A stretch of 53,179 nucleotides of DNA, from NCBI GenBank assembly GCA_037176905.1, contig JBBBWG010015334.1, forward strand, positions 1 through 53,179, given 5' to 3'. The notes under the pieces were generated by a model, which saw only the letters and a list, made by a program, of their open reading frames with translations, did not search any database and was not told the DNA's origin. Below are positions 1 to 11,464 of this stretch, one piece after another. Position numbers and translations under genes: made by a program. The stretch is from Azolla pinnata (taxonomy: Eukaryota; Streptophyta; Polypodiopsida; Salviniales; Salviniaceae). Positions within the stretch are counted from its first letter, which is position 1; each line of letters starts with the position of its first letter.

Positions 1-81
1 TATACTCAAGACTAGAATACGACTAACTCATACAATATAAATGAACTTATATAAATTTATATATGATTCTTGTATATTCAT

Positions 82-216
82 GTGGTTTAGCTCAGCACAA
101 CACCATGTTGTGTGCCTCAAAGGTTCGAGGTTCGAGTCGAGATTTTGACATCTGCCCACAATTTCTAGTGGGCCTTCAACCTTCTCAAGAGGGGGATCAA
201 CTAACCTTTTTTTTTT
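82..216 (+). mobile_element. tRNA-derived SINE-like element
   Basis: A short pol III-type unit. A box-A-like stretch (TTAGCTCAGCA, about 87-97) is followed about 30 nt later by a near-consensus box B (GGTTCGAGTCG, 129-139). A tRNA-unrelated body follows and the unit ends in ten T residues (207-216). Plant Au-type SINEs have this layout with a 3' oligo(T) tail; assignment to that family is inference. I found no clean target-site duplication. The unit does not fold as a complete tRNA, so a functional tRNA gene is unlikely. Confidence 0.5.
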
Positions 217-588
217 ATACATAGCTTATAACTCCTATCGTTCGCCAGTTGAGACCATTCCCTTCCCTGAAATGCGTTGATGACTTTCGCAACAAGCCTG
301 ATTTGTTCACCACCTCAAAATAAATTTGTTACTTGAAGACTGTACACCTTTAACCATCATAAAGTTCCCCATTTTATCAAAGATGCCCAACCAATTACCC
401 TATTACTCATTTGTCAAGTTTAACATGCTAGAGATTAGAGTTGCTTGTACTATATTAAATATAGTGTCACCATCTCTCAAATGACTTAAAACATCACCTC
501 AGTCCTCGTGTGTTGTGTTCAAGAACCTTCCCCATTCCCCTAGTGAACTCCCTGGACTTACGGCTAACAATCTCCAAGCCAACTTAGT
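217..588. other. Non-coding stretch between SINE-like unit and LINE fragment
   Basis: No gene recognised. It may hold the eroded 3' end of the antisense LINE that follows, but I cannot show homology. Confidence 0.4.
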
Positions 589-1841
589 TTAGGTCCCTAA
601 CATTGATTCGGAATTTGTTGTGATCCAAGGGTTCCAAACTATCAGTTGTCGGAGCACTTCTTCTCGACATGACCATGCTTTATATTCTAATCCTTTTCTT
701 ATGGATTCCCATGATCTCTGAATTTCATTGATAAATTTGTCCTCCTGATTCCATGAACATTTCACCTTCATATCCTTATTAAATATCCACCGAACATCGT
801 TGATTTACGGTGTCGACCTATAGTAGGCGAACAAAGGGACATTCGATGTTTTAATAAAAGCTCCCATTGTTCTTCCTCGAGTTGTAGGCTTTGAACTACT
901 AATTTGACCAATAGAGCTTTGCTTCGATCCACAGGATCTATAATTCCTAAACCACCTTGAGAAGCGGGAAGCATGATTGCTGACCATGCTACCTTAGGTC
1001 TTGTAGATTCATCACCACATCCAGACCATAAATAACATCTTATACCTGTTGAAGACAATTAATCCATTTTGATTGCAGTACTGGTATCCATCGGAAATCA
1101 GGATCAGGAAGCCGTGGAGGAGGATCAGATTGACTTATCCAAAGGCCTATTGCTTTATTCCAATTTATGCGTGCTCCTGATGCTATGTAGAATTCTTGAA
1201 TAGCTTGTTCTGCTTTAACGAGATTACTGTTGTTCCCTTTGAGGAAAGTATCTAGTGGTGATTGGGAATGAGATCCGTTTGCATTTTTAGTCTGTTTTGG
1301 GTTTGCCTGTTCTTGTCTAGCAATCGTGTCGGGCACTCTTGAGCTTGCATACAAAACAATGAATTTGGAAGACCTACATATTCTACTCGTTGTTCTAGTC
1401 TCTTCCCTTCAAGTGTTAGCAGTTGAATAACATCTGGTAACAAATCCAAAGCAGTCACAAGTATTCGAATTGATAAAAGACCCTTGGGCCTTTCCAACCT
1501 AGATGCCATGGTTTCCTCTGTCTCTAAAGTCTGACCAATAGTGAAGCCTATCATAGAGAGAAAAGGAATATATTCCTCGGGAAGTCCTGGAAATATAGCT
1601 GTTACTTCAAAAAACTTTGTCCATACGTTTGTCTGCATCGGCTGCGTTAAAGCCATGATACCAATGCGAGAAGAAGGCTTGTGCGATTGTTATTGGCCTC
1701 TAATCCTCTGAGATCAAGAGGATTAGAGGCCAATAACAATCTCACATTCTCAGCTTTGCTCAACTCGATATGATAAAATCCTTTGCCCATCAATCGGACA
1801 TCCTTAATCGGATTCGCCTCCACTCGGAGCCGAGCATACAA
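589..1841 (-). mobile_element. Collapsed L1-type LINE (non-LTR retrotransposon)
   Basis: Read on the minus strand, the fragments run in retrotransposon order but in shifting frames. Positions 1841-1650 resemble the DUF4283 domain of plant LINE ORF1 (GKGFYHIEL...PLDLRG). Positions 1656-1350 continue with PGLPEEYIPFL and the region before a zinc knuckle (VEYVGLP). Positions 1320-1040 jump to a reverse-transcriptase segment (SGARINWNKA), and 1040-768 carry the region that follows the RT domain (KVAW...GGLGI). The tail to 589 is W/I-rich and probably LINE-derived. The endonuclease and most of the RT are missing between the zinc knuckle and SGARINW, so this is an internally deleted, frameshifted, dead copy. 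Confidence 0.75.
1685..1741. repeat. Perfect 25-bp inverted repeat (hairpin) inside the LINE
   Basis: Arms 1685-1709 and 1717-1741 are exact reverse complements separated by a 7-nt loop (GAGATCA). One arm is the ordinary LINE ORF1 sequence (LRGLEANNN on the minus strand); the other is its inverted copy. It looks like a fold-back template-switch event. Confidence 0.9.
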
Positions 1842-2414
1842 GAGTTCTTTCGGCTGTTGTCTATTTGGTCACAATATTCAACATGCACCATGTATGTGCG
1901 TGTGTATGTATGTCCCGTGTACGATGTAGATTGTTCGATGCCCTACTCCAAGAAATCATCAACGTAGATTGTTCCTTGCGCCTCAATAATCCCAGCTGAT
2001 CACATTGGGTTATTGTCAAACATACTTAAAAGAGAGTGAATTCGGGAGTTAATTTGCCCTGGAATCATGTGGTTCAATTTGGAAATGAAGATGTCTTATG
2101 CTAAGAGGAATTTGAGCCCCTAGTAGTGATGATCAGTGCAATCTGGACAAAGTGCCCATAACTTAAAAGGTCAATTTCAAGGAATGTAGGGTTCGTATGT
2201 TAATGCAAAAACAAAGATTTTTTTTTCTTTGCTTTGGATTCGTTTTCCTTCTACAAAAAAAGAGATAGGAGCTCATGTCAATGGCCTTTCCAAGCTCTAG
2301 TATTATGAGTAACATGAGTTGTGTGGAATTTGGATCCTTTTTTTTTTCAAAAAGAAATTTCCTTTCATTACTTATCAAAATCATAACAATAAAGCTGAAA
2401 ATTACAGCAAATAT
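1842..2414. other. Non-coding, no gene recognised
   Basis: AT-rich, with a run of T near 2338-2350. Only short frames without recognisable protein similarity. Confidence 0.4.
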
Positions 2415-2790
2415 GCCTCTTTCACAAAAGATATGTCCAAAATATAACAAATATTTAAGACACCTTGACAACTCTAGAGACACTCTATAAATATTTTATG
2501 TTATTTTATGTGATGGGAGGTGGAAACAACTATCGTGATGCTTGATAATTTCATTTCAGACAACCATGCTCTATACTCTAAAAAGAGCAATTATTCCACA
2601 AACAATGAAACTTTGGATCACTTGGAATGATTTAAATCAAGAAAATAGGAACAGATATGCATCTTCCAAAAAGATATGTCCAAAATATAACAAAAATTTA
2701 GGGCACTTTAGATACTCTAGATATTTTATGTCATTCTATGCGATAAGAGGTGGAAACACTCATTGTGGTGCTTGATAATTCCATTTCCGA
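2415..2790. repeat. Two diverged direct copies of a ~135-bp unit
   Basis: The stretch starting AAGATATGTCCAAAATATAA (about 2428) recurs at about 2673. The similarity continues through ATATTTTATGT, GAGGTGGAAAC and GTGCTTGATAATT to about 2790, with a spacing of about 245 bp. There is no coding potential. It may be duplicated transposon debris. From 2791 to 3129 I see nothing recognisable. Confidence 0.7.
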
Positions 2791-3129
2791 TGGGTTTTGC
2801 TACCTTTCCAATGGATTTTTCATCGACGGTGATAGAGTTTTACCGGCCCCCGTATATAACGTTATGTCTGATTATGTGAAGCACTTGGGCACGTGATGAT
2901 ATATTTGGAACTTGTGGAATGGCTTCCTATCTGATGGGCTTTTTGGAGTGTCTTTAACACATTTGATTCGGTAGTTTCCACACAGTTCTGTTGTAGGGGA
3001 GCTTTCGTCCCCGGATGAGTCAGAGTTATGTCGTTTCCTTTTGTATTGCAACACTTTTGGAGTAGTTTCGATGGCAAGGTTTTTTGTTTTTGCACTGTCG
3101 AATGGTGTTTTAATATGAACATACATTTA

Positions 3130-4180
3130 TGAAAGAAAAGAAGAACAACAAAAAGAAGAAGATGAAGAAGAAGAGCATGATTGATGATGAGGGAAGTCTA
3201 GAAGAAGTCAAGAAGAAGAAGAAAGAAGAAAGAAGAGGAAGATGAAAGTAAGAAGAAGAAGAAAGAAGAAAGAAGAGGAAGATGAAAGTAAGAAGAAGAA
3301 GAAGAAGAAGTCAGAGGAAGAAGAAGAAGAAGAAGAAAGAAGAAAGAAGATGAAGATGAAAGTAAGAAGAAGAAGAAGAAGAAGAAATCAGAAGAAGAAG
3401 AAGAAGAAAGAAGAAAGAAGATGAAGATGAAAGTTAGAAGAAGAAGAAGAAGAAGAAGTCAGAAGAAGAAAGGAAGAAGGAAGAAGAAAGAAGATGAAGA
3501 TGAAGATGAAGATGAAAGTTAGAAGAAGAAGAAGAAGAAGAAGAAGAAAGGAAGAAGGAAGAAGAAAGAAGATGAAGATGAAAGTCAGAAGAAGAAGAAG
3601 AAGAAAGAAGAAAGAAAGAAGAAGAAGATGAAGATGAAGATGAAAGTCAGAAGAAGAAGAAGAAGAAGCGAGACAGAAGTCGAACAGAGCGAGAAAGAAA
3701 GCAATGGCGAAGACGAAGAGGAAGGAAGGAGAAGAAGAAGAAGAAGAAGAAGAAGAAGAAGAGAGGGAAAAGGGTGAAGGGACCCACATCCAGGAAGAAG
3801 GAAGAAGAAGAAGAAGAAGAAGACGCGAGACAGAAGTCGAACAGAGCGAGAAAGAAAGCAATGGTGAAGACGAAGAGGAAGGAAGGAGAAGAAGAAGAAG
3901 GAGAAGGAGAAGAAGAAGAAGAGGGAAAAGGGTGAAAGGACCCACATCCAGGAAGAAGGGAGAAGAAGAAGTAGCAGAAGAAGAAGAAGCGAGACAGAAG
4001 TGGAACAGGGAAAAGAATGGCGAAGACGAAGAGGAAGGACGGAGGAGAAGAAGAAGGAGAAGAAGAAGAAGAAGTGAAGTAAGGAAAAGGGTCATGCGGA
4101 GCAAGTCGAAATGGGAGAGGAAAGGTAGAAACACAGACAAAGAGGAGCAGAAACAGGAAGGAAGGAAGAAAGAAAAGCTC
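3130..4180. repeat. 1-kb GAA/TTC purine tract with higher-order units
   Basis: A nearly pure purine plus strand built of AAG/GAA triplets with GATGAA interruptions. After about 3665 a larger unit appears three times (near 3668, 3826 and 3989, spacing about 160 bp). It begins CGAGACAGAAGT, then reads (A)GCAATGG(C/T)GAAGACGAAGAGG, a GAA block, and AGGGACCCACATCCAGGAAG. The tract ends about 30 nt before the kinase start codon, so at least part may be transcribed as its 5' leader. A 163-codon upstream frame (MAKTKRKEG..., 3704-4195) lies inside. Long reading frames on both strands here are artefacts of composition. Confidence 0.9.
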
Positions 4181-4209
4181 TGTGTTGTGTTCTGATCAGA
4201 ATCCCAGTC

Positions 4210-7200
4210 ATGAGCTGCCTTTGCCCCTCCTCTGAGCCTGAAGCTCCCCATCGCCATCGCCAGCAGCACGGGGAAGCTATTGCAGATGAAGTTGAAGCTC
4301 AGCAAGGCCATAGCCAGCAGCAGCATCATCATCATGATCATCATCATGATCATGGGAAGCAGCAGCAGGAACAGCAGCATGTCTCGATTTCCGAAGATCC
4401 GGGGATACCATCGTGGATCAAATGCAACTCCCTCTTGTCCTGCTTCTTCTCCTTTTCCTCTTCCTCTTCCTCTTCCTCCACTAACCTTCGCCGCGATGCC
4501 GCAAATTCCTCACGCAAGAGAATGCCTCCCGACATGGCTGATCCATCATCCTCATCATGCTACGATTCTTCTTCTGTTTCTTCTTCATCCCTGCCGCACC
4601 TTCCTGGCGAGTACCCCTACCAAGCTCTCTCAAGCCCGGCTGTGCTTATGAAAGAACCCCGCACGGTGAAGAAAGAAATCCGCGATCATGTGTTGAAGAA
4701 TCTGCGCGATGGAGCTTCTCCGGATTTGCCTGCCATAGCCAGCTCCCCGGAACTGTCTTTATGCCCGCTATCTTTCTCTTACTCAGAACTTCGCATCGCC
4801 ACGCAGAACTTCTCCCGCGTGCTAGGGGAAGGCGGGTTTGGCTACGTCTATAAAGGAAAGCTAAAGCTCCCTGCCTCTTTCGATGATTGTGCTCTGCCGG
4901 ATGACAGAACTATGGAGGTTGCTGTGAAGCAATTGAACTTGAATGGAAACCAGGTAAGCTAAAATCCAATTAGTGCCTTTTTCTTGAGCATGTATGGTAA
5001 CCAGGTAAGTGAAGATCAAATTAGGAGTTTCTTTTTGAACATGAATCAGAACCAGGTACGAGACGATCGAATCGAGTTTTTTGTTTATACGAATCAAATT
5101 GGGGATTTCTTTTTGACATGAATCAGAACCCAGTAAGAGAAGATCGACTCATGTTCTTGTTTAACGTGAATGGAATCAAGGAGATTTAAGATTAAACTAG
5201 TTTTTAACATAAATGCGGACGAGATTTGTTTTTTGAGCATGGAAGGAAACTAGGTAAGAGAAGGTCAAAATAGGGTCTTTTTCCAAAACTTGAATGTGAA
5301 CCAGGTTAGAGAATATCAGATTAGGGCTTTTTTTAACATGAATGGAGACTAGGTAGGGTCATTTGCAACATGAAAGGAAACCACCTAAGTGAAGATAAAA
5401 TTAGGGTCAATTTAAAACATGAATGGAAACTAGGAAGATCGAATAAGGGTCTTTAAAACATGAATGAAAAACAGGTAAGAAGAGATCGAATTAACGACTT
5501 TGAAACAGGGATGGAAACCAAGTAAAAAGAAGATCGAATTAGAGCTTTTTTTTTTCTATTCATGTAGTTTGGATTGGTAGAAAATCTTTGATGTTAGCAC
5601 CTGGTGATTGTTAACCTACTTCCCCATCATTCATTCCGTAAGGATTCTCTGCTTTTTTATATCTTATATGTGTGTATGTGGCTTCCATTTTATGGCACAG
5701 AACTCTTTCACTTCCCTGCCTTACCTGATTAATCAGATTCTGGACCTTTGGTTCAAACACCAACCCTGCACATACATTGAGTCTCCGGGCACCCCTTCAT
5801 GCTTGTCAGTTGGCTCGTCAATCGAATGGTGTGAAGCATTCACGTTGGATTGTTAGCTATGCATCTTTCAGTCCAACTTCAATCCAAGGCATTCTTTGAT
5901 TTTTCCTCCGTGCTCATTCGCTGTCATGATTTGGTTTCTGAATTTCACTTTCCCGAACAAATCTCGACCGAATCATGCTAAAACAACATTGAAGTGTAGA
6001 ATTTATTGTTATGAAGCATATTTCGATTCCATTCACAATGCCCGGAATCATTTCCCATTGGATTCTTTGAATCTCGTCTCGACATCTTTCAATCAAAGCC
6101 TGATCCGAGGCCTTGTTTGTTTTTACATAATGCTCTTCACATTCAAGATGATTCGGTTCCTGAATCACACTCCCTTGACAAACTTGCGTGAATCATGTTA
6201 AGTCACTTGTTATTATGATTCACAATGTAAATTGAAAGTGCCTTTTCTTTTTAATTAGGTAATAGAGCCAGTATTCTGAATGAAACTATGAAAAATAATT
6301 CCATCATGTATTCTTCATTCTCATTCATGGCAGATCTCATAGCCCTCAAACTTTGGTTTAACAGTGCAACGGTAGATTTTGATTTCTTCATGTATTTTTC
6401 TCTGTATGTGGGCAGGGACACAAAGAATGGTTAGCGGAAATTCGTTTCCTCGGCATGTTAGAACATCCGAATCTTGTCAGACTTGTGGGATATTGTGGTG
6501 AAGAGCATGAGAGGGGCATGCAACGATTGCTTGTGTATGAATTCATGGAGAATGGAAGCTTAGAGGACCATCTTTTCGAGAGCTCACGATCCCCACTTTC
6601 CTGGAAGACAAGGTTGTATATCTTACTGGGAGCTGCCCAAGGTCTGGCCTATTTGCATGAAGGAATAGATGGTCTTCAGGTATGCGCATTCCACGTCACG
6701 ATGCAAATGCCAATATGTTATCCAGGCATTTATTCACCTTTGTGAAACATCTATGCATACTGTAGAGAGATAGATTGATAGATATTGGGAGATCGTGTTC
6801 CATGATGCCAAGCATATCAAGTGTTAAATTCTTCTTCCTTCAAAGGCAAGACTAGATGAGCAAGCTTTAGAAAATAATGTAATCTATGGTGTTCTCGGAT
6901 AGGTGCGAATGATGATAGATATCAGGTTGTTACTCCTTTGAGACCCATTGATATCATGTTTGCATATAGGATATCTGGGCAAATCAAATCATATGATTTC
7001 CATTTGAATTCTGCAATCTTAACAGAATCTTCATTGTGATTTGACGAGTGCAGGTCATATTTCGCGATTTCAAGGCTTCCAACGTATTATTAGATGCAGA
7101 TTTCAATGCGAAACTGTCTGATTTCGGGTTGGCGAGGCAAGGTCCAGGGCCAGGGGCAAGCCATGTGTCAACAACTGTAAGTACAATAGGAATGGGTGAA

Positions 7201-8106
7201 ATGCCAAATACCTGCCCGTTATGGGGACTGATCACATGGTTAGGAAAAAGTATGGAAAACTAATTTCATGACCAATTACAATTTGTGTGGTTACCCATAA
7301 ATGACCGCTGGCTAGATAGGGTTTTCAGTAGTTTTCCCTAATCTTGTAGCCAGTAAATTTTCCCTAATCTCGTAGCCAGTAAATTTTCCCTAATCTCTTA
7401 GCCAGTAAATTTTCCCTAACCTCCTAGCCAGTAAGTTTTCCCTAATCTCTTAGCCAGCTATGGTATGCCCATGACACTGCTAGGATTGGCGAACGCCATC
7501 GATCGGTGAATGCTTTGGTTTTTCCTTGAACGCAAATGCGTGCATAGTCTAATTTGAACAGGTGCGATTCTCTTGTTAAAAAGAAAAAAAGAAAAAAAAG
7601 AATACATGGTCTGGTAGGTACTTGGGACCTTGGGTTATGCGGCGCCAGAGTACATTCAGACTGGCCATCTTACGGCAAAGAGCGATGTATGGAGCTTCGG
7701 AGTGGTGCTGCTGGAGATACTCTCGGGGAGGAGATCGCTGGACAAGAACCGGCCGAGCCACGAGCAGAACCTGCTCCAGTGGGCAAAACCATGGCTCCAA
7801 GGGAACAGGAGAATCGAGTACATGATGGATCCGAAGCTCGTGGGAGGAGGAGGAGGAGGGTATTCACAGGTCCAAGCTGATAGGGTCTTGAGGCTAGCGC
7901 GAGAGTGCCTCAACAAGTACCCCAGAGAGCGCCCTCGCATGAGCATCATCGTGCGAAAGCTCAAAGAGATCGTCGATCTCAATGACCCATATGTAGTGCA
8001 AGCTGAAGCCGATGGGGATCTCGCGACGACTCAGCCGATCCGATTGAAGAGGCATCGCCGGCGTTCTTGCGTAAGATGGATCATCGAAGCTGCTGTATGC
8101 TACTGA
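4210..8106 (+). CDS. Receptor-like cytoplasmic kinase, RLCK-VII (PBL/PCRK-like)
   Basis: Four exons: 4210-4953, 6416-6679, 7054-7176 and 7618-8106. All joins are phase 0 and give 539 residues. The N-terminus starts MSCLC (Cys3/Cys5 could be palmitoylated; there is no Gly2 myristoylation site), then His-, Gln- and Ser-rich low complexity. Kinase motifs: glycine loop [12 protein letters not shown] (205-216), VAVK lysine 240, HRD-equivalent FRDFKASN with catalytic Asp341, DFG 359-361, and GTLGYAAPE (380-388). The phrases [21 protein letters not shown] and [15 protein letters not shown] are typical of the PBL19/PCRK branch of RLCK-VII. That group acts at the plasma membrane, passing pattern-receptor signals to MAPK and ROS outputs. 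No ectodomain or TM segment is present. Arg before the catalytic Asp makes it an RD kinase. The exact PBL orthologue cannot be decided here. Confidence 0.9.
4936..5555 (+). repeat. Tandem copies of the exon 1/intron 1 donor junction
   Basis: The last bases of kinase exon 1 plus the start of intron 1 (ATGGAAACCAG|GTAAG) recur as about 13 degenerate units of roughly 30-75 bp. Each has a core like ATGAATGGAAACCAGGTAAG, then AGAAGATCGAATTAGGG, then a T-rich stretch. Donor-like cores are near 5001, 5051, 5128, 5251, 5301, 5348, 5472 and 5519. The first extra copy (GTAAGT at 5005) fits the donor consensus better than the real site (GTAAGC at 4954). Using it would meet a TAA at once (4960-4962). Confidence 0.85.
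7321..7456 (+). repeat. 26-bp tandem repeat in kinase intron 3
   Basis: The unit TAGCCAGTAAATTTTCCCTA plus ATCTCK repeats with an exact 26-bp period (TAG at 7347, 7373, 7399, 7425 and 7451), with a partial unit upstream. Each unit holds a donor-like GTAAAT, a branch-point-like CTAAT, pyrimidines and a TAG. Confidence 0.9.
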
Positions 8107-8776
8107 ATCATGTTTACTGCTCTTTTTCTTCTTCTTCTTCTTCTTCTTCTTCTCCTTCTTTCTCAGGGATCATGCCAGAGAATCAGAAGAAAGTTGTCGG
8201 CTTCTTTCTCTTCTCTGTGGCACTCCAATACACACAACACTTGATGCAGTTCCCTGCTCAGATTCTTTTGAAGCAGAGACCCTCTAAAAAAAAAAAGGAA
8301 AGCTATCCTCCAAACCTCATGTTTTATGTACATATTATGTACACATCCAGTACCATATGTTTCTTTTCTGTAACATTGCTAGGAACCTGTCTTCCATAAA
8401 CAATTCCTTAGTCTATGGAATCAGACAAAGGTTTTGGTAAGCTGACATCCACCGCACACACATTCTTTTGTCAGATTCTGATGCCCAAAAGCTTAATTTT
8501 GGACAGTGAATAGAGATCTCTTTCCTGATGTCTCTTCTGTATATTGACATTCAAACCACTAAGTATCTGAAGCAATCAAGAGATTATATAGACATAACTC
8601 CGTGTTTCTGGGCTTGATCTTAAAAACCTCTAATCTTTAAGCTTTTTGGAGCAATTGATAGTCAAAACTTGTTATGAATCACTGCAGGTTTTGCAGCAGC
8701 AGCATCATCATCATTACAAGCTATAGCCTTACTAAATTGAATCACATCATTGATCTTAATTCTGATATAGTTGTAT

Positions 8777-8808
<32 letters not shown>

Positions 8809-11464
8809 CCAATGGCAACTTGCTTTGTCTGGTCTTATGGCTTTGCTTTTACAGGGAAAAGTGTAGTCCAAAACAAGGGCGGAAAAGAGGAGGTCATCCA
8901 ATTCTGTCACATACAGAAACATGTCACCTACTCATTTGATGTGGAGGATTTATAAACACGTGTTCATTGGGCAGCCAAGGTCTTCTCATTACTGGGCCAT
9001 ATTTCGATGCGGAATGAGCAGTATGACTCCAGTACTTCTCCGAGACTGCTCCCGAAGCTGATCAGCCTTTTCAAACAGCATAATCTTGATTGGAGTTTTC
9101 TTCACAAAATCAGCTTAGAAACCCTCTTTTTTCGCCAGTTTTTCCATGTGAATGCTGTTGACGACTCAAATTTCTGCTTATGTCCCTTCTTTGACAAATG
9201 ATTCGATCCATCAAGGGGATGGGCCTGATTTCCATGATGAGGATTTTCAACAGCCAATTACATGGGCTTCACGTTTTTTGCAGCTGCGAATTTTTCTATG
9301 GCCTCCTTGGTACAAAGATTCCTGCTCCAGAAATCAGTAAATACCAGCACCAACAGCATCGAATATAGAATTTTGCCGATCTCCTCGAGCAGGTATCACT
9401 TTGATTACATTGATTCTACAAATGAAAACCGTAAATAAACTGAGTTACATACAAGCATACAATTCTCTTTAATGCCATGGATCACACATTGAAGAGAATT
9501 GCCCCTCACACTTTCCAGTCTGGAGTACATAGATGTTTTCTAATGTACATACAGATATACATACTATTTCTTTCTATCTGATTGAACTCTGGGACCACCA
9601 GCTTTTTGTCACACACACACTTGTCTGCTTCTTCTTCTACGGCAGCATTAATAAGAGTTCGAGAGCTGGACGGAACTCGGGTTGTCATCTTCTGTTGGAA
9701 TTGCTCTTACTGCCATCAGTTTGCTTGTCCATATCAGTTAGCCAATGGACAAGCACTGGCTTCAACAGTATTGAAGCTGTTGAAGCCCAAAAAAATAGTT
9801 GGCGTATTGTATAATTGTATGAAAAGTATGTTCTTGTCGTCACTTCCAGCCATCCATCAACCATACTTAACCCTAAACCTTAAACTTGAAACCATAAACC
9901 CTAAACCTTTGCATCAAGATTGAGAGCCGTAAGGGCTCGTTTGTCAACAGAATCATGCATGTTCCAAGATGCTCAAACCCTCTGCTGTGATGGCATTTAT
10001 CCTGAATTTGCCATCATCCTTTCTCAATTGAATGATCCCGAATGCTAATCTTTTGGTCAATGGCGAGTCTTATCCCTAATACTTAATTAACTGAGCTGGT
10101 GTCAAAAATGGGGTCTCAAGACTTCATCGATCCATATTAAACCACCTACTCGGTTCAACAGCTTTTCCCTAGTTAGACTTGAACATGGGAGTCATTTAAT
10201 GAAATGTATCGCCATGGACCATCCTTTCGGCAACCACCTTGTGTCTTTGACAATGTCCTTGGTCATAGAAATACGGGTGGAAAATCGTCTTAGAAACATT
10301 TACTTTCCTAGTCTCCGAAGTCCTCCGAAGACAAATTTGCAGACACTAATGATGTGTAATTAAATGTGTCTTTGTGATGTAATTTGAAGACTTCTGATGT
10401 AATTTGCAGACACAAATTTGCAGACTTCTGATGATGTAATTACAAAGATACTAATCAGAAGGTTTCTAATGATGTGTTAACTGATCGATTCACTAACAAG
10501 CACATTGTTAGCCGATCATAATGACCCAATAATCAGAACGAAAACCACTATTCTGGTCCCAAGCATTCTTGTCTATCCTACGAAGAAAGGGAGCTAGCTT
10601 ATCGAAGATCTCAATGGATACAATCCTAAGAAGTGATCAGCTTCCTATCGGAGAGTAAATCTGCATAAAAATCAAAAGTGATGTGCTGAGTTCCATCTAA
10701 TGCCAGCCATCTTTGCAACAGAATTGTGAAATTGGGACATGACTTGCCATCGTAATTCTGAAGAACTCTGTGGGTTTCACCACAACCTGCAGCCATTTGG
10801 TTTCTTGTTTGAAGTTGTTTCTTGTAATAGGGTGGAAACTTCCTTTCAAAGTTTGGACGGAGCCTCAGTTAAGCCAGCAACTGTTTTTCTTCACTAATTT
10901 CTCTCTTTGTTTCTCCTTTGTGGCCTTGGAACATATTCTTTTTCAACCATCCCCAATGTTAATGAACTAGCCATTCGTTCATTTTCCCAGAATTATAATA
11001 TCTACAACCCACACCTAACTCAGCTTTGAAGGTAAAAGGTCTCCACTTAGGAATGGGAATTTCTTGAGCAACTCTTTTCTTTTACTAATGCTCATCCAAT
11101 ATGTTACACATTAAAAAAAATTCAAAAACATTTCACGGGCTGGTTGATACGTAAGCCATTCTTGAGATGGGTGAATAATTATATCCAGTGTCAAGCTATC
11201 ATTGCTTGTATGATGTTCCCCTTTACAAAGATGAAGGGAGATGGTGTATGGCAGATTGCATTGTAGCTAGCTCACGTCTATACATTGAGTTAAAAGAATA
11301 TAAATCGTCAATACATAAGCACATGTTAAAACCAATGATTTTGTCAGCGGGTTATGGGCTATGGCCGCAATTTCTTTTGCATGGAACAAACAGCATGTTT
11401 TCTAGATCCCTTGGCATATGTTTTACAACAATATCCAGGCACTTGGGGCTGTGATTCACACACC
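8107..11464. other. Intergenic region between two convergent genes
   Basis: It holds the 3' flanks of the kinase (+) and of the Mg2+ transporter (-). Present are a (TTC)n run in the kinase 3' UTR (about 8128-8160), a (CA)n/(TA)n microsatellite at 8775-8808, CCCTAAACC-like telomeric scraps at about 9870-9908, and short repeated GATGTAATTTGCAGAC phrases at 10330-10440. No reading frame matched a family I know. Confidence 0.5.

Noticed and set aside
82-150. Functional tRNA gene
   Set aside because: Box A and box B are present, but the acceptor and anticodon stems do not pair and an oligo(T)-tailed body follows. This fits a SINE.
3388-4380. 330-codon Ser/Leu/Phe-rich frame on the minus strand
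   Set aside because: It is the complement of the GAA tract.
11188-11454. Plus-strand frames over the 3' end of MRS2-11
   Set aside because: They overlap the well-supported antisense last exon or its 3' flank and show no protein similarity.
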